64,000 nucleotides of DNA, taken from NCBI RefSeq assembly GCF_000208745.1, contig NC_030858.1:21709242-21773241 (forward strand). The letters run 5' to 3'. Numbering within the stretch: the first letter of the stretch is position 1; each line of letters begins with the position of its first letter. A program made the position numbers and the translations under genes. Shown here one piece after another: positions 13,035 to 22,803 of the stretch. The notes under the pieces were generated by a model. It was not told the origin of the DNA, did not search any database, and worked only from the letters and a program-made list of their open reading frames with translations. This DNA is from Theobroma cacao. Lineage: Eukaryota; Streptophyta; Magnoliopsida; Malvales; Malvaceae.

Positions 13035-13225
13035 TCGACTCATGTACATCCTCCCACATCGTGCACATAGCCGGCACCATCACTTGCATCCCCCAACATC
13101 GTGCACAATCAGTGCTATCGTGTACATCCCCCCACATCATGCACACGGGCACTATCATTATCTATCTCTCACGCCACCATCATTACCGGCATGTGCATTC
13201 TCCACATCGTGCACACACATGGTTA
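13035..13225. repeat. GTGCAC minisatellite in C2
   Basis: Four or five degenerate units of roughly 40-60 bp, each with a C-rich CCCCCCACATC word next to GTGCACA and a CATCATCAC-type word. Equivalent arrays are present in C1 (right gap edge), E (both LTRs), L1, C3, J, M and D. Units differ between families, so this is a shared but fast-diverging LTR subregion. Confidence 0.75.
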
Positions 13226-15297
13226 CAGTCATTATATACAATATCATTCATCATGCACAACACACACATATATATATATATATCATCATAATACAATAGT
13301 GCGTGAATGCATAACAATCACATATTACAACATTAAACCATTTTTCAAAAGCTTGTTCCCAAGGCACTTGTTTTCATGAAAAACTTGATAATTCATTCAA
13401 ATGGGTGGCAATTACATTATATTTCCCAAAACAAGTTTTGAAGGCAGTCCACTCACAGGTGTCGAAAATCCGGATTCCGGGTGCACTCAGACTAATAGTC
13501 CTCAAGCACAATTCCTTTGCCTTTTTCGGACGTCTCACTACCTTGACAAATAACAAAGTCGAGGAATTTACTATATTGTCCCTAAATTGATATAAACTAA
13601 TTTAAATTACTAATGGCTGATATGTAAATGCAAAACTACGTCCGATTATCGCTTAATTGCGGTATCGATTAAATTCGATCGATCACCCGATTAATTGGCG
13701 ATTGTGTCCAAATCACCTCCAAATTAATCCATTTCTCCTCTAATACCTTAATTTACCACATACCATTTAAATAAAGTCAAATTCAGCATTAGAACCCTCA
13801 CAGTTCCTTATAGAAAAATTCGGTCATTTGGTGCACTAGCACCGAAATTTTTTCCACATAACCGTTTCACCTTAATTCATCATTTTCCAAGCCATTTTCC
13901 TTGAAGTAAAAACAATCCCCCATTGATATTCAGCCCTCATGGTTCGACCAACAAGGAACCCTAGAGAAATTGAATATATTCTTTTGTGTTTTTGTTCATA
14001 ACCATGCTTAACTATCCCTAAACACTAACATAGTCTAAAATCAAATTATTCCAACAACAATTCCTCTTCCATACCCATTTTTCAGAATTGAATTCATCAT
14101 GATAACTCAATATTCAACCATGGAAATCAAGAACAAAAGCATGGGTAAGCTAGGTATCAAGGAGAATTAAAGAAATTCTAACTTACCTAGCTTGTTTCCT
14201 TGATTTCTTCACTTTTTCTTTGAATTTCCACCTAGGTTTTCTTGTTTTTCCCTTTGTTCTTCCTTTGTTCTTGTTGCTGGTTGCCTAGGCCGAATATGGT
14301 GAGAGAATTGGGGATTTAATGGGCTGATTTCTATAGAAAATAATAAAATATTCAAGCATGCCACATGTCACATGCTTATTGGCCTAATTTTTTAACTTTT
14401 TGACTTTTTCTTCTTAATTTTCCACCACAAATATTCTGGTTTTTATCCAATCCTACCACAATTAAAATCCCTTGGTCTTGAGAAGTGCTGGGGCAAAAAA
14501 TTTACCGATTTGCCCTCGGGGCAAAAAATTACGATTTTGCCCCAATACTCCGAAATGTACCGGAATCACATTATTTCTACTTTTCAACCTCAAATAACAC
14601 TAATATTGATCAATATTAACCAAATGGGGTAAAAAAACGTTTTATAAAAATTCTCGTTTAGTCCTCTAGTGGCAAAATTACCATTTTACCCTTGTGCTCC
14701 AAAATTACCGAGAATCACAATTTTTCACTACTAAACATCATTTTATACTCCAATAATCATAATTATATTTCATATAATTATTCTTGGTCAAATGTGATCA
14801 AAAGTTGGCTAAAAATCTCCATTTTATCATCAAATGGTAAAATGATCGTTTTGTCCCTAATAGGTCAATTTTCTTGATGGACTCCAAACTGGACCTTGAA
14901 CTCTAAATCACTATTCTAAGCCATTCTGTGGGTTTTAGAATTTTAAAATTCCTCTTAGAATTTTTATTTGAAGTAGTTCAAGGCTCGATTTAAGTTAGTT
15001 GTACCACTCGGTACAATGCTGTCTTTTAATCGAGCTTGACAGGGTTTCACATATATTTACAAAAATTTTAAAATTGACACCCCCTACTCAAATCACAATA
15101 ACGGGATTACTACGTCACAATTTCTACTTACCGGTCGCGCGTTACTTCCTTCAGCATGCCATTATAGTGCACTATCTTTACTTTGGTGCTTACAAATTGG
15201 GCTAGATTGGGCCAAGTCTCCACTAGACCCACGGTCTGCTTTGGGAATGCACTGTTCGGCCTTGTGTGGCTGCTTCCTAACACCAATGGACAGCACC

Positions 15298-15300
<3 letters not shown>

Positions 15301-15328
<28 letters not shown>
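15301..15328. repeat. (TC)n microsatellite
   Basis: An uninterrupted 28-base TC run in the G LTR, within a wider pyrimidine-rich tract (15300-15860) that is the purine-rich leader region of the LTR read on the minus strand. Confidence 0.95.
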
Positions 15329-15331
<3 letters not shown>

Positions 15332-16048
15332 TGCACCACTGACGGCTTAAAGCCCCCTTTTTGCTTGCACCGTTGGTTAGCTCTAGATCAGTCCAAAGAA
15401 CTTAAATTTTCTCTCTTGTTTTATTCAACCATTTTGTCACCAAAACCCAAGCTCTCTCTTTTTTTTTTTTCCATCAGCCACCACAACCCAATTCTTTCTC
15501 TCTTTTAGTTTGCCTAAACTGGATCCCCTCACTGCTGCCCAAAGAACCCAAGCTCTCTCTTTTTCTCTACCAACTCCAAAAGATCCAACCTTTTCCCTCT
15601 AGAAAATACCCCAACCAGAACTAAAAAAAATTAAACTCTTGTCTCTCCCATTTTCTACATATAGTTTCTTTCTTTTTTTTTCTTTTATTTCTCTTAGTCG
15701 AATTTTCTTCCCTTTTTTTTTCTTTCTGGTCAAGCCTCACCTTTCTTGCTCTATTTTCTCTCCTTTTTTCCTTTCCTTTCCTTTCTCTTTTCTTCTTTTT
15801 TTCCTTTTTCTTTTTCCCCTTTGGACATGGCTAGCTCTTTCAAGGTCGACCCTTGAAAAAAAATGATTTTCTTTTTTCTCATTTTTAATCACAAGGGCAG
15901 CTTGCCTTATTGTTATCTTTCCTCTTTATTTTTCTTTTATTTCTTTTCCATTCATTCAAGTTGACTTTCCTCATTTACTTATGACTAAAGGTGTGGATTT
16001 TTGTTTCATGAAGACAAGAAAATTTATCATTTGGATGTTTCTTGATGT

Positions 16049-16064
16049 GGGGGGGGGGGGGGGG
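16049..16064. repeat. G16 homopolymer
   Basis: Sixteen consecutive G on the plus strand inside solo LTR G. Potential G-quadruplex or a sequencing-length artefact. Confidence 0.9.
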
Positions 16065-17143
16065 CAACATAACAATTTGACACTTGTCAATATTCTTTTC
16101 TATACCTTCCTTACTTGGCCGGACCCACCTCTTCAAAACAAGCCTTTAATTACCTTTTTCCTTATTTTGCCATTTATTTCTTCTTCTTTATCTTCCTCAT
16201 GGGTGGATTCCCAAGGTGTGCTCATTTTCTTGATGTTAAACTTTCCTCATTTATTTATTCTTTCATGGTCCCATCCAAACCACATTCACTCCACTTTATT
16301 CTTCCAACATTTGACCACCATTGCACCAATCAAATTTCATACAAACTAGTTTTAATTTTTATTCTTTATTTACCATGTGACTCTCTGAACTTTCATCTTT
16401 TATAATTTGGTCCTTTCAACATTTATTATATTTCAATTTTCTTCTATTTTTCTTCTTTTTCACGTATACAATCAAAATATTGAAGTTGCACTTCCAATTC
16501 ATCTTTTAACTTGCTAATTCATCCCTAACAAGGGTATGATTATTTAATTTTTATTTTTGTGCGTGCGGAATATTTTACTCTTGAGCATTCCTTTCACCTT
16601 TTATCGCTCTTGAGCACATAATTTTGTACCAATTAGCCATTTGTCTTACCGAGACGGTTACATTGACTACTATACGACTGTACGGGGCATTACAATGATT
16701 TTACGCCATCATTTTTTTACAAGGCACAAACATTCTACTTGTGACTTGATTTTTCTAAGATTTTTATTCTTATTTTGGTTTTATAATTCAAATGATCTTC
16801 CTTAAGCTTGTTTCCCATCTACACCCTGCTCACGGAGCAGATGATCACTGAGTCTGTGAGACTCACCCCCTTATTTCCCCTTTTACAGATAGTGATCGAC
16901 CTAACGTGCATTCATTAGCATTTATTATCTACCGCGGATAGGTAAAGGCATCTCGTAGCATCTTATTCCAAGTCACTCCGCTACTAAAGATCGAGTCATT
17001 TATAGCATAGCGTATTTACAATTAGTGTCAATTTAAATGTATGGTTGGATGTTAAGGACTTTAATGTAATTGCTTACAATCATATGGAGTAAAAGTCAAG
17101 TTGATTAATTATATTTATTGTCAATTCATGTCACGAGAGCTAT

Positions 17144-18012
17144 TGTGATACCCCGTACCCCCGTATAGTAGTCAATATAACCGTATTGATAAGACGAAGG
17201 GCTAATTGACATGGATTTAAGTGTCAAAGAGTGGTGGCGGGTAGAAGGAACATTCGAGAGTAAATTATTCCACACGAGAGGAATATATGAATTAAATAAT
17301 AATATTTTTTTGAAGATGAAATAGCGAGATATAAAAAGTGATTTGGAAGTGAATCGGGGCATGATAAGGTATTTTGGGTACCAAGAGACAAGTGAAAAAT
17401 TTTGGAATAAAATAAAATTTTATTAATAAAATAATATAAAAATATTAATATTTTATTCGATGTTGAAATTAATCAGGAAGGGGGAGTATATGGTCAACCT
17501 AAGTGGGAGAGAAGAAGAATGAGGAAATTTCAAAGAAAATGACGTTAGTGGGGCTCGCGTGTCTTTATCAAGTAAAGCTAAAATATCTAAGTATATATTT
17601 AAATATTATGGTGATACCGCATTGAAGTGCGAACTTGATATTTTATTGGTACTAGTGTTAAGGAAGAAAAATAGAAAGAAATTGGAATTAAAAGATTGTG
17701 GGAGGACTTAATTAAAAAGGGTAAAAACCTTGGAGGGTAAAATGGTAATTTTACCATTAACTTGGTCAAAGCTTCCAAAGGAAGCTTTGACTCTTATCTT
17801 CTTCTTCCATGACCGATTCTGATCTCCACCAAAAGGTATTTTCTTCTTCTTCTTCTTCATACTCCTACGTCATTTTCTCTCTCCACCATGAAAGATCAAT
17901 TTTTTTCATTTTCTATCTCCCACAAGTTTTCATAAAAAGACTTTCTTGGGCCTAATGGGCCATGCCTATTGGGTCCATGCACCAGTCATGGCTTGGGATC
18001 TGGGCTGTGACA
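17144..18012 (+). mobile_element. D 5' LTR, internally deleted
   Basis: It starts TGTGATACCCC and ends GGGCTGTGACA. It matches the first about 750 bases and the last about 90 bases of the 3' LTR (33186-35653) but lacks about 1.6 kb in between. The junction is near 17923, where sequence matching about 33945 of the 3' LTR passes directly to sequence matching about 35570. Missing material includes the minisatellite and all putative splice sites. Confidence 0.85.
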
Positions 18013-18016
18013 AAGT

Positions 18017-18028
18017 TTGTATCAGAGC
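18017..18028 (+). promoter_or_regulatory. D primer-binding site (tRNA-iMet type)
   Basis: TTGTATCAGAGC, four bases after the LTR end. It differs by one base from TGGTATCAGAGC, the complement of the 3' end of plant initiator tRNA-Met, used by many plant Gypsy elements. Confidence 0.85.
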
Positions 18029-18253
18029 TTTAGGTTTAGTTGAGTCCTAGGAAATCTTGTATCTGTTAGTGGAGTTGTAGGAATCTGTGTAAAGTCTCAT
18101 CCTTAGATTGTGGGTGCGCAATGCAAGCTAAGGATGGGAGGCTACATAGGCCCCTAAATCGTTAGAAACCTACCTATTCCTATGAGGTATAAATGGCTAA
18201 ATAATTAATGCTTAGTTGCATATAGGTTTGGAAGTGTGCCTGTTGCACATGCC

Positions 18254-18767
18254 ATGTCTAAAGTCGACGGTAGTCCTGATGCCCCTCATAGTACAAGCGA
18301 GGGATCGCTAAATTCCACTACTAGAAGCCAATGGCACCCTTATCTAAGTAATAAGGAAAGTGGCTAGTCCCAGATTCTTACTGGATGGATACCACCGAGA
18401 TTGGAAATAATGTTTCGTAGTGGGGAAAGCCTCGAAAGTAGTGAGAGCCTTGAAAGTGAGGCAAGCACTGAGACTTAGGAAGGCGTAAAAAAATTTCTTT
18501 TTGGTAATGTCTTAGGAAAAGTTTAAGGAGAAGGTGAAAGAGGCAATGGCAAGAGGAAGTTATCATCCTAGGATGGTGTCAGCTGTTCGAGACTTTCCTC
18601 CTGGTTGTGGGAGAGGTGTTGCATCTATTAGTAGGGAGGAATTTAAGAGGCAACAGCAAGCTTGGAAGAATAGGAACCAAGAGGATGAAGAGGATCCTGA
18701 AGAGGACCTAGAGGAGGATTCATCGATGTGTTCGGATCAAGCTGATGATGATCCTAGTGACACTTAA
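18254..18767 (+). pseudogene. Short gag-like/acidic ORF remnant of D
   Basis: A frame opens at ATG 18254 with MSKVDGSPDAPHSTSEGS and stops after about 38 codons; further frames, interrupted by stops and shifts, follow. The last one (from about 18516, ATG at 18534, stop at 18765) contains VSAVRDFPPGCGRG followed by SREEFKRQQQAW and then a strongly acidic tail rich in E and D (about 30 residues). I do not recognise a Retrotrans_gag domain or zinc knuckle. The position, about 240 nt after the primer site, is where gag starts in J. The FPPGCGR motif also recalls plant SUVH-type methyltransferases from memory, unverified. Probably a decayed small ORF carried by this non-autonomous family; function unknown. 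Confidence 0.45.
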
Positions 18768-20922
18768 TATTTTCATTGAATTTCATATTACTTTAAGTAT
18801 GGGTAAATGTAGTATGAACTAAGTAGTATATGCTATACGTATAAAGGATTTAAGAGTTGGCTTTTATGTTTATATGACTCAAACGTATTATGAAGTAGTT
18901 ATTTTAATGACTTAAGGTGTATGGGAATCTTCATGCTTGACCGATGTAGATTAGCACTATAATGTTTAAGGAAAGATATTCACCCTAGTGGAGTGGTTAG
19001 TCACTTTAGGCATTTATTAAAGGTTGACGTAGAAAGTCATTAACGACTCAAGCAACTTCAGGACCTGACGATAAATATGTTTTGCAGTATTACGAAATGG
19101 TTACCAATAAACATGATGGACTTTTGAGTGGTAACCCCAGTTTTTAGCAAGATATAAAATGCTATTTGAATTGATAGTGTTTATTGGAAATTATCATTTA
19201 TCATGGTATGTGGCTTTTTGGCATGATTTCAAATATGAAAATAAATAAATAAAGTCCTAGTTTATGGGGCAAAGTGTATCAAAGACGTTGACTTTCGAGT
19301 AAACACATTGAACTACGGGACTATGTTATAATAAGAGAGTTCAATGTGTCGTAAGTGCATGGGATATCATTAGATAGCGTGGTAAGGCCAACAATCAATC
19401 GTAGGATTGTGGAACTGGAAACCTTAATTACAATTACAATTTTGAAAGGATGTGGGAGAAATCCATGAGATCATATGTCACGACCCAAAATCTGTGCCTT
19501 GACCGACGCATGGGCCCAATGGGCATAGCCCACTAAGCCCAAGCAAGCCTATTTATGCAATCCTGATCATTAATCCTAACCATCATTTCTAAAACCACAT
19601 ATTGAACTTCTCAACTAAAAATATTTCAATAACATTTTATTATGTCAAAATAATGTCACCCGTTTGCCAACTCATAGGAGCATCAGTAATCAAATATACA
19701 TATTTGACTTATAACATGGATCCTAGTGGATTACATTACATATACATGTTCACAAGTAATAAACTCGTGACCATCAGTGGAGTGACTGTGGGTGAAGGTA
19801 CAGCTATTGAGATGCCATAGTACCTACCAAGAGAACGAGCATACATGGACACTCAATCTAGGTCCCAATTGAATTCGAATATGAAAACATGAAGTTTAAA
19901 AAACGTAAGTATAAAACTCAATAAGTGAACATAAGAAGGGAACAAGCAATCAATAGAAAGAATTTGGAAATCATGATGCACTTGTTTCAAAAACAATGCA
20001 ATTGATTTAGTTTCTTACTAAAAACCCCTCATTTCAAACTTTGATTAATAACCTCATAATGTTGCAAAAACCCAAGATCAACCCATGAAGTTAAATGGGT
20101 GAAAAATATGTCAAAATCGAGCAAGGTAGCAAGCATGGCAACAAGTTTCTCACTACAGTGAAGTTCATTCTCGCTGCAACGAGATTCAGGTAGCCAAAAC
20201 AGAGAGTCTCTCGCTGTAGCGAGAAATAGTGTTAGTTTGCATGTATTTCAGTTTTTCTACAATCTCTCCCATTACAGAAGTTCAATTGACCTAATTTTTG
20301 GATCGTTAGAAAGCTAAGAGACAAGGCTACAACTTTGATGTTTTACCACTTTTCCCATTTCGGCTGGGAAGGTGGTCAAAATCTTTACTGAAGTGAAAGC
20401 ACTGCATCAAAACCTGAGAGTTTCTCGCTACAACAAGTTTCTTGCTGCCAAAACAGAATGTTTCTCACTGCAGCGAGAAGTAGGGCACCTAAATGTAAAA
20501 AGGACCTCCTTTGCACTAAAAATCTATTTGGTGATGCAATAAACTCAATTTGCAAGAAAATGTGACATTCTCCAGATTCATCATGCCAATTTCAACATGA
20601 AATAGTCAAAAATTTTCAAAGTTCAACATGCCAAATTTTCACATGTATTACAACCATATACTATATTCATGAACTTTTATTTCACAAACATATATATATA
20701 CATATATACATTATTAAACACCAATACCACCATCATCTCACCTAGGTCATGTGCATCTCCCCACATCATGCACATAGCGGAAGTCATCGTGTGCATCCCC
20801 CCACAATGTGCACAATCAGTGCCATCGTGTACATCCCCCACATCGTGCACACGGGCACTGTCACCATCAATCTCCCTCACCACCATCATCACCGGCATGT
20901 GCATCCCCCCACATCATGCACA

Positions 20923-21590
20923 TGTCATAGGGGTTTTCTCTTGTCCCGTGTGGCCTAGCCTTTGCCTTGCTAAAGGGGGTTAGAAAGGCTAGTAGCCTTC
21001 TTAAGTTAACTAGTTAGGATCGAATATGGCAAGCACAAGAGAGTTGAGAGAACAAAGAGAGAGCTTTTATTGATAGAATTTCCAATACAAGAGTCATTAG
21101 TAACAAATAAGGGGCCTTAAGGGGTTTATATAGCCTAGGACCCTTTGGAACCATTACAAGGCAGTTCCCAACAGCTAGGAACTGTTTCGAACTCTGTTGG
21201 GCCCCTCTAACTCTCCTCTAGCACTATTGCCAACGGCAGGCAAAGGCTGGCCACAGGCCTCGGACTGGCCAGTGTTTGCCGCGCTTCTAGCAGATTGCAT
21301 AGGCAGTTTTTGCGCACTCATTGCGTGCCATTTTCCTACTCGCCTGTGCACCTCGTCTGCATACTAGCCCATGCACACTGCCTGTTTGCTGGCCCACGCG
21401 CCCAGTCTGATAGTTGGCCTGTGTGCTCATCTATCCATGGGTGCCGATGTCTCAAGTTCCTTGGTGCCAAATTGAGGTTCCAACCCTCGTTGCTCGCCCA
21501 TCTTTGAGCTGGCTCGCCCACTCTCGAGCCTCAAGCCTCAAGCCCTTGCCATAGGGCTATCTCGCCCTCTTCCATAAAAGGGGCATGACA
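20923..21590 (-). mobile_element. K: small solo LTR inside E 3' LTR
   Basis: A 668-bp block present here and absent from the other E LTR, whose corresponding text (around 28637) runs directly from GTGCACA to CACATAG. Its ends are TGTCAT and ATGACA, a 6-bp inverted repeat with TG...CA termini. CACA flanks both sides but is low complexity. On the minus strand it has TATATAAA (21125-21132) and, downstream, AATAAA (21066-21071), the order expected of U3-R. It is more GC-rich than its host and unrelated to the other LTRs here. A solo LTR from an unseen family is the best reading. Confidence 0.75.
21066..21132 (-). promoter_or_regulatory. K TATA box and poly(A) signal
   Basis: TATATAAA at 21132-21125 and AATAAA at 21071-21066 on the minus strand, about 60 bp apart. 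This defines a short candidate R region in K. Confidence 0.5.
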
Positions 21591-21634
21591 CACACACACG
21601 ATTATCATTATCACACAATATCAACAATCAATGC

Positions 21635-21640
<6 letters not shown>

Positions 21641-21682
<42 letters not shown>

Positions 21683-21683
21683 N
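21641..21683. repeat. (TA)n microsatellite with one N
   Basis: About 42 bases of TA repeat followed by an undetermined base at 21683. The same site in the E 5' LTR (28685-28700) and L1 (48835) also has TA repeats of different length, so it is a hypervariable LTR position. Confidence 0.95.
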
Positions 21684-22791
21684 CATAACAGCCACATGTC
21701 ACACATAAAGACAATTTATCAAGGGCTTGTTCCTAAGGCACCATTTTTAAGAAAAATGGGATAAAATCGTTTAAAGGTTTTGTGCAAATACATTCACATT
21801 CCCAAAACAATTTTGAAATGCAAGTTCACTCACCGGGATTGTTGAACCTCTAATCGACTCTAACTTCGATTATTACTTCAAACGGACATGTGAGGCCTTG
21901 TTGGAACCTATCACCCACAATATAACTATAAAAAATATAGCAGCCCATAAATCTAATTTTTATCCATCTCTAACACCTAAAAATCAAATTCTAACTCATT
22001 TCTCACCTTGGTGGCTTTTTTTTTTGTGGTTGAATTCTTTTTCAAAAGCTTCCAAGCTACTATGGCAAGTCTCTCTTTTTCTCTCTAAAACTTTCAACTA
22101 GTGAGAGAAAGTGCTAAACAAAGACTTTTTTAAGAGTTTTAAGGTGTAAAAGTGGAAGAGCATGAAAAATCGTATGAAAGAGTTGGCAAAAGCATGAAAT
22201 TTGGAGCTAGAGAGAGAAAGTTATGGAAGTTGCAAAACAAGCTTCCATGGAGGATAAAGGAACGTGGAAGGGGAGGAAGAAGATGAAGGAGAAGCTACTG
22301 GAGCTTAGATATTTATGCTTCAAGTTAATCCAAATTTCCACCGAAATTACCAAAATGCCCTTAACATGGTGGCTTTGTCTTCCTCCCATCCTTTGTGCAA
22401 CCTTTTTGCTCTTTGACACCGAAACAAAGTCCATAATAGTCTAAAGGTACTCGGGTTCATGAAACTTAAAAATTTAGACTCGAGATGCAAAATGACCATT
22501 TTGCCCCTATCGTGGAAACTATCATTATTTTTATCTTTTTGAAAACATCATTTATTCATTCCTTACGCCTATTTAGATCTTAATAGCATAAAAAAACTCA
22601 CTCGTAAGAGCTCACCAAGAGAAATTACAAAATTACCCCTAATCTGCATTATCGCGTCTACTTCTAGTTATGTGTCTATGAGATTGAGATTTCACAAGTT
22701 TACTTTTGAATTACCCTTTTAACTCAATAATCAACCTCAATTGGTATCCGTAAACTTTATTGGCCACCGTATCAAAATACAGGGTACTACA

Positions 22792-22803
22792 GTCTCCCCC
22801 ACT
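22792..22803 (-). promoter_or_regulatory. E polypurine tract
   Basis: On the minus strand AGTGGGGGAGAC directly precedes the LTR start TGTAGTACCC. The same tract sequence is used by D (33174-33185), which supports mobilisation by related machinery. Confidence 0.9.

Larger units (their letters stand above)
11915..15051 (-). mobile_element. C2: complete solo LTR with perfect TSD
   Basis: On the plus strand it starts TGTCACGATCC and ends GGGTTTCACA, flanked by TATAT on both sides (11910-11914 and 15052-15056). Length is 3137 bp. It is the complete reference copy for the gapped C1. On the minus strand it has a donor-like CTAG/GTAAGT (GT at 14185-14186) and an acceptor-like TTTTCAG (AG at 12291-12292). 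Between them lie a minisatellite (13035-13225) and a palindrome cluster (12545-12825). No primer site or internal region is present. Confidence 0.92.
10288..16694 (-). mobile_element. G: solo LTR (F family) with perfect TSD, split by C2
   Basis: On the plus strand it starts TGTAACGACC and ends GGGGCATTACA, flanked by perfect duplications ATGAT (10283-10287 and 16695-16699). Its own sequence is 10288-11914 plus 15057-16694, about 3.27 kb. Read on the minus strand it begins TGTAATGCCCC and its first 60 bases match the start of D (TGTGATACCCC) and F. The C2 insertion carries its own TATAT duplication, so C2 is younger than G. No coding content. Confidence 0.9.
19476..22791 (-). mobile_element. 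E 3' LTR, carries K
   Basis: Plus-strand limits TGTCACGACCC at 19476 and GGGTACTACA at 22791. Length is 3316 bp, or about 2.65 kb without K. It pairs with the 5' LTR at 27251-29863. It contains palindrome variants at about 20150-20480 (for example CTCGCTGTAGCGAG at 20210-20223), a GTGCAC minisatellite (20745-20922 and 21591 onward) and a TA microsatellite. Confidence 0.9.

Noticed and set aside
12545..13225. CRISPR-like array of palindromic repeats
   Set aside because: Repeats are degenerate, irregularly spaced and inside LTRs of a plant genome; no cas genes exist.
12922..13379. Three overlapping His/Ser-rich plus-strand open frames
   Set aside because: They are translations of the minisatellite; similar frames appear wherever the array occurs (20669-20983, 34694-34970, 44989-45407, 48698-48889).
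21295..21521. Cys-rich 70-codon frame and opposite 61-codon frame
   Set aside because: Both lie inside the K solo LTR and overlap each other; the GC-richer composition alone explains them.
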